From JACQHC01 sp035559715 (GTDB lineage: Bacteria > Gemmatimonadota > Gemmatimonadetes > Gemmatimonadales > GWC2-71-9), in assembly GCA_035559715.1 (NCBI GenBank), contig DATMAW010000186.1, positions 1 through 7,281 of the forward strand: a stretch of DNA of 7,281 nucleotides, in the 5' to 3' direction. The notes under the pieces are model-generated. The model was not told where the DNA came from. It saw only the letters and a list, made by a program, of their open reading frames with translations, and ran no database searches. The stretch's first letter is position 1, and every line of letters starts with the position of its first letter. Position numbers and translations under genes: made by a program. This document shows, in pieces, positions 1 through 6,055 of this stretch.

Positions 1-150
1 GGGACGGACGCGAAAGACCAGGCGCTCAAGACCTGGTGCGAGCGAATCAGCGTGGCGACCGGAGCGACTTGGCGTTACGCGCGCATCAACCAGACGACCT
101 TCGAGTCATGTGCCGCGAATGCCTTGGAGGATCTCGTCAGTGACGACTGA
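1..150 (+). CDS. C-terminal tail of a probable type III restriction endonuclease / helicase-like protein (partial)
   Basis: The first reading frame is open from the window edge to a TGA at 148-150 and gives 49 residues; the N-terminus lies off the left edge. The visible part includes TWCERISVATGATWRYARI and ends in a hydrophobic, acidic tail (ALEDLVSDD). The pattern of a Trp-Cys motif, then about 10 residues, then Trp-Arg-Tyr is what I remember from the extreme C-termini of type III Res subunits and related BPTD_3080-like restriction endonucleases, which carry DEAD/DEAH helicase motors upstream. Neither the helicase nor the nuclease motifs are inside the window, so the call rests on the tail alone. 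A hairpin follows 10 nt after the stop. The neighbouring transposase remnant fits an accessory or defence-type locus. It could instead be another helicase-family protein. Confidence 0.5.
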   Translation, partial: GTDAKDQALKTWCERISVATGATWRYARINQTTFESCAANALEDLVSDD

Positions 151-160
151 GGACCGTCTA

Positions 161-179
161 GCCAGCAAGTGCTGCTGGC
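161..179 (+). terminator. Hairpin just after the restriction-like gene, possible terminator
   Basis: GCCAGCA (161-167) and TGCTGGC (173-179) form a perfect 7-bp stem with a 5-nt loop, starting 10 nt after the stop codon at 150. The downstream sequence has only a short T run (GTTTAT, about 190-195), so this is a weak intrinsic terminator at best. It could equally be a structured part of the insertion-sequence leader that follows. Confidence 0.35.
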
Positions 180-326
180 GGGCGTGCACGTTTATAAGGA
201 ACTTGTGTTTGTGCGCCAGCGAGCCAACCCGCTCCGCACCAGCTTTCGCTCTTTCCAGAATCATACGCACTGGGTCTCTTGCACGTGTGCGAGAATGCGG
301 CTGCCTAACCCGACCATATGGAAGCG

Positions 327-350
327 CGGAGCTACCCTCGGGCGGCTCCG
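327..350 (+). repeat. Nested inverted repeat in the transposase leader
   Basis: CGGAGC (327-332) pairs with GCTCCG (345-350), and inside this CCC (335-337) faces GGG (340-342), with two unpaired bases on each side between the stems. It lies 62 bp upstream of the transposase remnant's ATG. The IS110 group encodes a structured guide (bridge) RNA in the noncoding left end before the recombinase gene, so a relic of that RNA is one explanation. That link is inference; GC-rich DNA yields hairpins by chance. Confidence 0.3.
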
Positions 351-400
351 GAGGTTTGCGCGGAGCATCGCCTCGCGGGTCACCTTCGGTGGTGCCACAC

Positions 401-406
401 AGGAGG
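401..406 (+). promoter_or_regulatory. Shine-Dalgarno site of the transposase remnant
   Basis: AGGAGG lies 5 nt before the ATG at 412. It is the only strong Shine-Dalgarno sequence next to a gene start in this window; the resident genes lack one. It supports ATG 412 as the original transposase start and suggests a foreign origin. Confidence 0.6.
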
Positions 407-411
407 CTCCG

Positions 412-670
412 ATGCGTTGGGTCGGCCTGGATCTCCACAACACGTACGTGACCGCCTGTGCGCTCGACGGCAGGACCAGGTGGTGGCGACGGAACGGCAG
501 CTGGCGCCGGCCCGGGAGACGCTGCTGGGATTCCGCGACAAACTCGGTGGCCCGCGACGGTCGCGGTGGAAGCGACGCTGCGGTGGGCGTGGGGCATCGC
601 CAGCTCACCGCGGCGGGGTACCCGGTGATGGTGGCCCATCCCCACGAGGTGAAGCGGAAGGGTGCTGAAC
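412..670 (+). pseudogene. Decayed IS110-family transposase, N-terminal (RuvC-like DEDD) part only
   Basis: IS110 transposases are DEDD-type recombinases with an N-terminal RuvC-like fold. Pieces of such an N-terminus can be read here in the right order but in changing frames. Bases 412-471 give MRWVGLDLHNTYVTACALD, with the first catalytic Asp in GLDLH. About 471-553 give QVVATERQLAPARETLLGF in the next frame. About 551-598 give ATVAVEATLRWAW, with the Glu of the VEAT motif, in a third frame. About 598-660 return to the first frame with QLTAAGYPVMVAHPHEVK. That is at least three indels in 250 bp. Similarity ends near 665, before the conserved region that normally follows the HP-x-x-VK motif (an Asp-rich KTDxxDA segment). 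The C-terminal domain with its catalytic Ser is absent, so the gene is both frameshifted and truncated. No functional transposase can be made. I did not find clear element ends. Confidence 0.8.
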
Positions 671-873
671 GTCATGCTGGGCGTACGATCGTAAGCGAAA
701 CCACGGCACCAACCGGAGGCGACGACCCGTCATGACAACGCACCTCATATGGGCGACCGCCTACCTCGCCCACGATGAAGCGCTGCACCCACTGCACCCC
801 GACCCGAGGTCCCAGGCGCCCCTGAAGAAGGTGGGACTGGAGTAAAAGCTGGCAGCCCAACCCGCCCCGTTCC
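671..873. other. Intergenic stretch without a recognisable gene
   Basis: Between the transposase remnant and the kinase promoter I see no gene I can support. A 37-codon ORF runs from ATG 732 to TAA 845, with GGAGG at 715-719 about 12 nt before its start. Its product (His- and Pro-rich, ending PLKKVGLE) matches nothing I know and has no motif. A short direct repeat, CTGCACCC at 783-790 and 792-799, lies inside it. The stretch may be further insertion-sequence debris. Confidence 0.5.
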
Positions 874-902
874 TTGCCCCGCCCCCCGCCATTCCATAAG
901 TT
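874..902 (+). promoter_or_regulatory. Candidate sigma70-type promoter of the kinase gene
   Basis: A -35-like TTGCCC (874-879) and a -10-like TAAGTT (897-902) are separated by exactly 17 bp. Transcription would start near 908-910, leaving a leader of only 7-9 nt before ATG 917. This agrees with the absence of a ribosome binding site there. The same TTGnnn-17-TAnnTT layout recurs before nrdJ and before the gene at 6584. Confidence 0.45.
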
Positions 903-916
903 CGACCGCTATCCCC

Positions 917-2806
917 ATGTACTGCGCGCGCTGCGGAACCGAAGTCGCCGACGGCAGCAAGTTCTGCCCCACGTGCGGCCTGGATCTCTCCACCCTCACG
1001 CCCACCACCGCCGCCGCCAGCCGCGCGGCCACGGAAGCGAGCGAGGAAGACGTCGTTCGCGCCGCCCTGAAAGACGAATACGAGATCATCAAAGAACTGG
1101 GCCGGGGCGGCATGGCCATCGTGTTCAAGGCCAAAGACAAACAGCTCGACCGCGAAGTCGCGGTCAAAGTCCTGCCGTTCTCGCTCGCCTTCGATGCCGA
1201 GTTCGTAGAACGCTTCCAGCGCGAGGCCCGCACCGCCGCCAGGCTCGAACACCCCAACATCATCCCGATCTACCGGGTGGGCCGCTCGGGCCGCGTCATC
1301 TACTTCGTCATGAAGTTCCTCCGCGGCACCTCGCTCTCCGAAGTGCTCGAACGCCGCGGCGCGCTCCCACCACCCGAAATCAAACGCCTGCTGCACGAGA
1401 CGGCCTCGGCCCTCGGCTACGCCCATCAGAATGGCGTGGTGCACCGCGACATCAAACCCGACAACATCATGTTCGACGAGGGGAACCGCGCCGTCATCAC
1501 CGACTTCGGCATCGCCAAAGCGGGCACCGGCACCCGGCTCACCGGCACGGGCATGGCGATCGGAACCCCACACTACATGAGCCCGGAACAGGCCCGCGCC
1601 CAGCCGCTCGACGGCCGCAGCGACCTGTACTCGCTCGGCGTCGTGGCGTACCAGTGCCTCACGGGCCGCGTCCCGTTCGACGGCGAGGACGCGTTCTCGA
1701 TCGGCTACAAGCACATCACCGAGCCGGTGCCGGTGCCGGACCTCCCCACACCGGAACACCGCGCGCTGTTCGAGGTCATCCGGCGCATGATGGGCAAGAT
1801 GCCGGACGACCGATTCCAGACCGCCGAAGAGCTGCTGGCGATGCTGGAAGGCCGGCCCTCGGTGGCGGCGATCTCGAGCGCCGCGACCGTGGCGATCCAG
1901 TCGCCGCTCATGGGACTGCCCACGGTCGCCCGGCCCACGACACCCACGACGCCCGTTCCCAAGACCGAGCCGCGGCCCCGCGCGCCGGTCAAGAAAAAGC
2001 GGAGCGGCGCGCTGGTGGGGCTGTTCCTGGTGCTGATGCTGGGCGGCGGGGGTGGCGGCGCCTACTACTGGGTGATGGTGCTCAAACGGCCGGTACCGTT
2101 CCTTCAGGCGCCGGGTCCGGCGCCCGTCCAGGTCACCGCCCTCACGGACAGCGCGACCCCTGACTCCGCTGCGGCACCCGACAGCGCGCCGGCCGCCGCT
2201 CGGGCCGATTCGATCACCGAGACTCCCGCGGCCGCATTGCCCGACAGCGGGCGGGTCGCCATTCAGGGCGCGCCCGCCCGGGCGCGGATCACCGTGGACG
2301 GCGAGGTCAAACAGAGCACGGAGTTCATGGTGCTCGCCGGGTCCCGAACGATCGCGATCACCACGCCCGGCTACCAGGAGTACCGCGTCACCGTGCCGGT
2401 GCGCCGCGGGGGCGATACCACGATCGCGGTGCGCATGGCGCGGCTCCAACCCGTGGCCCAACCCCAGCAGCCGGCACCCGAGGAGCCGTCGGATCCCTGC
2501 GCCGATCCCGGACCGGGGTACAACCGGGACAACGCGTGCTTTGACTCGGCGCCCCGACCGTTGTTCGCCCCGTTCGTCCCGCTCGACGACCGGGTGCAGG
2601 GCACGCCCACGCGCGTTACCCTGTGGATTCAGGTCGCCACCGACGGCCGCCCGCTCCTGGTTCGCGTGGATCGGGGCTCAAACGACCCCAATTTCACGGC
2701 GCTCGCGCGCGCGTTCGCCCTGCAGAACCGGTACAATCCCGCGCAGAAGGGCGGACAGCCGGTCGAGGGGTGGGTCCTGATGCAGTTCGTGCCCCAGTCC
2801 CGCTGA
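917..2806 (+). CDS. Membrane Ser/Thr protein kinase with N-terminal zinc ribbon, PEGA domain and TonB-C-like C-terminus
   Basis: This 629-residue Hanks-type kinase phosphorylates protein Ser/Thr using ATP. Residues 1-20 form a zinc ribbon (C3-x2-C6-x10-C17-x2-C20). The kinase domain spans about 55-311: glycine loop LGRGGMAIV (61-69), ATP-binding Lys84, alpha-C Glu103, catalytic loop HRDIKPDN (176-183, base Asp178), DFG 196-198, and activation-segment end GTPHYMSPEQ (216-225). All key residues are present, so it should be active. A Pro/Thr-rich linker with a basic stretch (352-362) precedes one TM helix (about 364-388), placing the kinase in the cytoplasm. Outside are a repetitive Pro/Asp-Ser linker (411-444), a PEGA domain (446-508), and residues 562-627 resembling a TonB C-terminal domain (TLWIQVATDGRPL, then YNPAQKGGQPVEGWVLMQF). 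ATG 917 is chosen because the zinc ribbon begins at once. The gene is probably co-transcribed with the carbonic anhydrase homologue 4 nt downstream. Confidence 0.93.
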   Translation: MYCARCGTEVADGSKFCPTCGLDLSTLTPTTAAASRAATEASEEDVVRAALKDEYEIIKELGRGGMAIVFKAKDKQLDREVAVKVLPFSLAFDAEFVERFQREARTAARLEHPNIIPIYRVGRSGRVIYFVMKFLRGTSLSEVLERRGALPPPEIKRLLHETASALGYAHQNGVVHRDIKPDNIMFDEGNRAVITDFGIAKAGTGTRLTGTGMAIGTPHYMSPEQARAQPLDGRSDLYSLGVVAYQCLTGRVPFDGEDAFSIGYKHITEPVPVPDLPTPEHRALFEVIRRMMGKMPDDRFQTAEELLAMLEGRPSVAAISSAATVAIQSPLMGLPTVARPTTPTTPVPKTEPRPRAPVKKKRSGALVGLFLVLMLGGGGGGAYYWVMVLKRPVPFLQAPGPAPVQVTALTDSATPDSAAAPDSAPAAARADSITETPAAALPDSGRVAIQGAPARARITVDGEVKQSTEFMVLAGSRTIAITTPGYQEYRVTVPVRRGGDTTIAVRMARLQPVAQPQQPAPEEPSDPCADPGPGYNRDNACFDSAPRPLFAPFVPLDDRVQGTPTRVTLWIQVATDGRPLLVRVDRGSNDPNFTALARAFALQNRYNPAQKGGQPVEGWVLMQFVPQSR

Positions 2807-2818
2807 TCCACTGATCCA
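2803..2818 (+). repeat. 8-bp tandem duplication across the kinase/carbonic anhydrase junction
   Basis: CTGATCCA occurs twice head to tail (2803-2810 and 2811-2818). The first copy carries the kinase stop (TGA 2804-2806). The second begins with the CTG that is the only plausible start of the next gene. With one copy removed, stop and start would overlap as CTGA, the usual arrangement for coupled genes. Confidence 0.85.
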
Positions 2819-3326
2819 CCCCACCGCGTTCATCGCGCCGGGCGCCGTCGTCCTGGGCAACGTCACGCTGGGCCGCAATGCCAGCGTCTGGTACCACACC
2901 GTGGTCCGGGGCGATTCCGCGCCCATCACGATCGGTGACGACAGCAACATCCAGGACCTGTCCATGGTCCACGCCGACGAGGGCTTCCCATGCACCATCG
3001 GGGCCCGGGTCGGGGTGGGGCACCGGGTCATCCTGCACGGCTGCACGGTGGAGGACGAGTGCCTGATCGGCATGGGCGCGATCCTGCTGAACGGCGCGCG
3101 CGTGGGCAAGGGGTCGGTGGTGGCGGCGGGAGCCCTGCTGCCGGAGAACACGGAGATCCCGCCGGGATCGCTGGTCATGGGCGTGCCGGGCAAAGTGGCG
3201 CGGCCGGTGGATGAAAAACTGGCCGCCAGGATCCAGAGTACGTGGCGGCACTACGTGGAGCTGGCCCGGCGGCACCGGAGCGGTGAGTTCGGCTTGCCGG
3301 AAGGGGCGGGCGATGGCGGGCGATGA
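2811..3326 (+). CDS. Gamma-class carbonic anhydrase family protein (left-handed beta-helix hexapeptide repeats)
   Basis: With the CTG at 2811 as start, the product has 171 residues and begins (M)IHPTAFIAPGAV, the usual start of this family. Hexapeptide repeats forming a left-handed beta-helix run from about 5 to 125. Expected active-site positions are present: Arg33 and Asp35 in VVRGD, Gln48 in NIQD, and the three metal-binding histidines H54 (MVHAD), H71 and H76 (GHRVILHGC). A C-terminal amphipathic helix follows (about 134-157). The known role of active members is Zn- or Fe-dependent hydration of CO2 to bicarbonate as a cytoplasmic trimer; many YrdA/PaaY-like members have weak or unknown activity. 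In frame upstream there is a stop at 2778-2780 and no ATG, GTG or TTG before 2811. The next in-frame start, GTG 2901, would delete the first helix coils and Arg33's strand. There is no Shine-Dalgarno site, so translation probably depends on coupling to the kinase stop 4 nt away. Confidence 0.9.
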   Translation: MIHPTAFIAPGAVVLGNVTLGRNASVWYHTVVRGDSAPITIGDDSNIQDLSMVHADEGFPCTIGARVGVGHRVILHGCTVEDECLIGMGAILLNGARVGKGSVVAAGALLPENTEIPPGSLVMGVPGKVARPVDEKLAARIQSTWRHYVELARRHRSGEFGLPEGAGDGGR

Positions 3327-3360
3327 CGGGCGGCGGAGCCGTGCTGCCTGGCGGCGAGTG

Positions 3361-3390
3361 CCGGGATCGCCCGGTGTTGTGTGTTTTGTG
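3361..3390 (+). terminator. Probable intrinsic terminator of the kinase/carbonic anhydrase unit
   Basis: CCGGG (3361-3365) and CCCGG (3370-3374) form a 5-bp GC stem with loop ATCG, extendable by G-T pairs at its base. A T-rich run (TGTTGTGTGTTTTGTG, 3375-3390) follows directly, rare in DNA this rich in GC. It lies 34 bp after the carbonic anhydrase stop. Confidence 0.6.
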
Positions 3391-3402
3391 ATGTGCAAAT
3401 TC

Positions 3403-3429
3403 GATTCGGCGCGTCCGCCGCGGCGAATC
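3403..3429. promoter_or_regulatory. Long imperfect dyad upstream of the nrdJ promoter
   Basis: GATTCGGCGCG (3403-3413) pairs with CGCGGCGAATC (3419-3429): ten base pairs interrupted by one G-G mismatch, loop TCCGC. No T run follows on the plus strand, so it is not a plus-strand terminator. It ends 8 bp before the candidate -35 of nrdJ, a position where an activator or repressor could bind. It does not resemble the AT-rich NrdR box. Confidence 0.45.
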
Positions 3430-3437
3430 TCGCCCCA

Positions 3438-3466
3438 TTGCGTGGCCCTCTGGCCGTTCCTACCTT
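3438..3466 (+). promoter_or_regulatory. Candidate promoter of nrdJ
   Basis: TTGCGT (3438-3443) and TACCTT (3461-3466) are spaced 17 bp apart, like the other two candidate promoters here. Transcription would start near 3473, giving a leader of about 70 nt before ATG 3545. The match is modest (TTG and TAnnnT positions only). Confidence 0.35.
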
Positions 3467-3482
3467 GTGCGCTCACGTCGCC

Positions 3483-3504
3483 GCGACCGGGGCGACTCGG
3501 TCGC
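3483..3504 (+). repeat. Inverted repeat in the nrdJ leader
   Basis: GCGACC (3483-3488) and GGTCGC (3499-3504) could form a 6-bp hairpin with a 10-nt loop in the leader mRNA, 40 bp before the start codon. No riboswitch consensus, including the B12 box, is visible. Function unknown. Confidence 0.3.
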
Positions 3505-3544
3505 TTCCGCAGTTAGATTTCACGGCAACACGACGACAGAGCCT

Positions 3545-6055
3545 ATGCCGACCTCGACCGCCTCGAGCAAACACCGTCCGTTGGAGTTGTCAGACAACGC
3601 GCTGACCGTCCTCCGCCGCCGTTATCTGATCAAAGACGAGCGCGGCCAGCCGGCGGAGACACCCGATGACCTGTTCTGGCGCGTCGCCCGGACTATCGCC
3701 GAGCCGGATGCCAGCTACGGCGCGAGCCCGCGGGCGGTCGAGGCGCTGGCTGAGGCCTTCTTTGATCTGATGGCGACCCGGGTGTGGATGCCCAACAGCC
3801 CCACCCTGATGAACGCGGGCCGTCCCCTGGGTCAGCTCTCGGCCTGCTTCGTGTTGCCGGTGGACGATGCCTTGTCCAACGGGCACAGCGGGATCTACGA
3901 CACCCTGCGCAACATGGCCCTGGTGCACCAGTCGGGTGGCGGGACCGGGTTCTCGTTTTCCCGGCTCCGGCCCAAGAACGACGTGGTGCGCTCCACCATG
4001 GGCGTCGCGTCGGGGCCGGTGTCGTTCATGTCGCTGTACGATGCCTCGACCGACGTGGTGAAGCAGGGCGGCACCCGTCGCGGCGCGAACATGGGCATCC
4101 TGCGGGTGGACCATCCGGACATCCTGGAGTTCGTGACCTGCAAGGACGACATCACCAAGATCACGAACTTCAACATCTCCGTGGCCGTGACCGACCGGTT
4201 CATGCAGGCCGTGGACGAAGGGACGGATTACGAGCTGATCCACCCGCGTACCGGGCAGGTCGTGGGGCGGCTCGACGCCCGCGAGGTGTTCCGCAAGATC
4301 GTGCACGGCGCCTGGAAGACGGGCGAGCCGGGCGTGTTCTTTATTGACCGCGCCAATCGCTTCAACCCGGTGCCGCACCTGGGGAGCTACGAGGCCACCA
4401 ATCCGTGCGGCGAGCAACCGCTGCTGCCCTACGACGTGTGCAACCTGGGCTCCATCAACGTGGGTCTGTTCGTCAAGAACGGCCGCGTGGATTGGGACGG
4501 CCTCAGGAACGCCGTGCATCTGTGCACGCATTTCCTCGACAACGTCATTGACGCGAACAAATACCCGTTGCCCGAGATCACAGACCTGGCGCGGCGCATC
4601 CGGCGGGTAGGGCTCGGCGTCATGGGGTGGGCGGACATGCTGGTCCGGGTGGGCATCCCGTACAACTCGGACGAGGCGGTGGAGTTCGGGCGCGAGCTGA
4701 TGAAGTTCGTGGACGAGGAAGCCAAAGTGGAGAGCGAACGGCTGGCGGTGACCCGGGGCGTGTTCCCGGAGTGGGAGCGGAGCATCTGGGGGCCCGATGC
4801 GACCTGTGCCAGGGACGCGGAGGGCCGGCGGATTCGTCCGATGCGGCGGCTGCGCAACTGCAACCTCACGACCGTGGCGCCCACCGGGACGATTTCCATC
4901 ATCGCCGGGTGCTCTTCGGGGATCGAGCCCCTGTTCGCCGTGGCGTTCATGCGGAACCAGGCCGGTGTGCTCATGCCGGACGTGAACGAGGACTTCGTCG
5001 CGATCGCGCGCGCCGAGGGATGGTACTCGGACGACCTGATGAAGCGGATCGCCGAAGCGGGGCACATCCACTTCGCCGAAGTGCCGGACAAGTGGCAGCG
5101 GATCTTTGTCACGGCGCACGACGTCACGCCGGAGTGGCACATCCGCATGCAGGCGGCGTTCCAGGAGTTCACGGATTCGGCCATCAGCAAGACGTGCAAC
5201 TTCCCCAACTCGGCCACCGAAGATGACGTCCGGCAGATCTATGAGCTGGCGTACCGTCTCAACTGCAAGGGTGTGACCGTATACCGGGACGGCAGCCGCG
5301 AGCAGCAAGTGCTGTCCACCGGGGCCACCGCCAAGAAGGTGCAGGAGAAGGCGGAAGCGGGTGAGGCGGCGGTGCCCCCGGAGGACGGGCCGGTCCCGAC
5401 CGCGCGGTCCGAGCTGGCCGAGCTGAAGGCGCTCAACGCCGAGCTCGAGGCCGAGCTGATCATGACGCGGAAGAAGCTGCACGAGGTGGAGAGCGAGAAC
5501 CTGCAGCGGCGCGCCAAGCGCTCGCGGCCCGAGCTGCTGCGCGGCACCACGCGGCGGCTGGAGACCCCGCTGGGCACGCTGTACGTCACGATCACCGAGG
5601 ACGACAAAGGTCAGCCGTTCGAGGTGTTCATGAGCCTGGGGAAAGCTGGCGCCGCGCTCATGGCAGACGTGGAAGCGATTGGTCGCCTCATCTCGCTTGC
5701 GCTGCGCGCGGGGATCCCGATTCAAGAAATCCACCGGCAACTCCGCGGCATTTCGTCCGATCGCGTCACCGGGCTGGGCCCCAACAAGGTCATGTCCGTC
5801 CCGGACGCGATCGGGATCGCCATCGAGCGGTGGCTGCACGACAAGCAGGGCGTACAGCAGGACTTGTTGGCGGGCAGTCACGCGCCCGAGCCCGCGCCGC
5901 GCAGCGTGGTGTCGGGCGTGGAAGGTCAGTCGTATCAGGTGGGGGGCATGCGCGAAGAGCAATTCATTGGCGCCTGTCCGGACTGCGGCTCGCAGCTCGA
6001 GTTCGCCGAGGGTTGCGTGAAGTGCCACGTGTGCGGCTACAGCGAGTGCGGGTGA
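3545..6055 (+). CDS. nrdJ: Vitamin B12-dependent (class II) ribonucleoside-diphosphate/triphosphate reductase NrdJ
   Basis: The 836-residue enzyme reduces ribonucleotides to deoxyribonucleotides in the cytoplasm, using adenosylcobalamin to make a thiyl radical, so it works with or without oxygen. The catalytic barrel spans about 15-590. N286, C288 and E290 of NPCGE are the radical-site residues, with C288 the thiyl cysteine. C101 (QLSACFVLP) and C299 (YDVCNLGS) fit the redox pair; the 11-residue C288-C299 spacing matches well-studied class II enzymes. A charged segment (about 618-656) is a likely coiled coil. A TSCPD domain (about 664-766) and a C-terminal cysteine cluster (C811, C814, C824, C827, C830, C835, ending YSECG), which passes reducing power to the active site, follow. 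ATG 3545 is preferred over the in-frame ATG 3467: the extra 26 residues are basic, unlike the family, and 3467 lies before the inferred transcription start. The stop overlaps the next gene. Confidence 0.95.
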   Translation: MPTSTASSKHRPLELSDNALTVLRRRYLIKDERGQPAETPDDLFWRVARTIAEPDASYGASPRAVEALAEAFFDLMATRVWMPNSPTLMNAGRPLGQLSACFVLPVDDALSNGHSGIYDTLRNMALVHQSGGGTGFSFSRLRPKNDVVRSTMGVASGPVSFMSLYDASTDVVKQGGTRRGANMGILRVDHPDILEFVTCKDDITKITNFNISVAVTDRFMQAVDEGTDYELIHPRTGQVVGRLDAREVFRKIVHGAWKTGEPGVFFIDRANRFNPVPHLGSYEATNPCGEQPLLPYDVCNLGSINVGLFVKNGRVDWDGLRNAVHLCTHFLDNVIDANKYPLPEITDLARRIRRVGLGVMGWADMLVRVGIPYNSDEAVEFGRELMKFVDEEAKVESERLAVTRGVFPEWERSIWGPDATCARDAEGRRIRPMRRLRNCNLTTVAPTGTISIIAGCSSGIEPLFAVAFMRNQAGVLMPDVNEDFVAIARAEGWYSDDLMKRIAEAGHIHFAEVPDKWQRIFVTAHDVTPEWHIRMQAAFQEFTDSAISKTCNFPNSATEDDVRQIYELAYRLNCKGVTVYRDGSREQQVLSTGATAKKVQEKAEAGEAAVPPEDGPVPTARSELAELKALNAELEAELIMTRKKLHEVESENLQRRAKRSRPELLRGTTRRLETPLGTLYVTITEDDKGQPFEVFMSLGKAGAALMADVEAIGRLISLALRAGIPIQEIHRQLRGISSDRVTGLGPNKVMSVPDAIGIAIERWLHDKQGVQQDLLAGSHAPEPAPRSVVSGVEGQSYQVGGMREEQFIGACPDCGSQLEFAEGCVKCHVCGYSECG

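Noticed and set aside
732..845. 37-codon ORF with an upstream GGAGG
   Set aside because: Too short, no motif and no recognisable relative; it is mentioned only within the intergenic entry.
874..2163. Plus-strand open frame of 429 codons overlapping the kinase
   Set aside because: Arg/Pro/His-rich composition with no motifs; it is a shifted frame of the kinase gene.
761..2461. Long minus-strand open frame (566 codons) opposite the kinase gene
   Set aside because: It is the antisense shadow of a well-supported kinase in GC-rich DNA; its product is low-complexity, rich in Arg, Gly, Ala and His, with no domain.
2901..3326. Carbonic anhydrase homologue starting at GTG 2901
   Set aside because: This would delete the first 30 residues, including conserved hexapeptide repeats that are clearly encoded upstream from 2811.
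3467..3544. Upstream in-frame ATG for nrdJ at 3467
   Set aside because: The added 26 residues are unlike NrdJ N-termini, and the inferred transcript would start after this codon. ATG 3545 is preferred.
3327..3544. NrdR boxes or a B12 riboswitch before nrdJ
   Set aside because: I searched the leader by eye for the AT-rich NrdR consensus and the conserved B12-box sequence and found neither; the 70-nt leader is also too short for a cobalamin riboswitch.
5830..6051. N-terminal extension of paralogue 1 into the nrdJ coding region
   Set aside because: The extra 74 residues are a shifted frame of nrdJ; the paralogue shows the protein has 131 residues.
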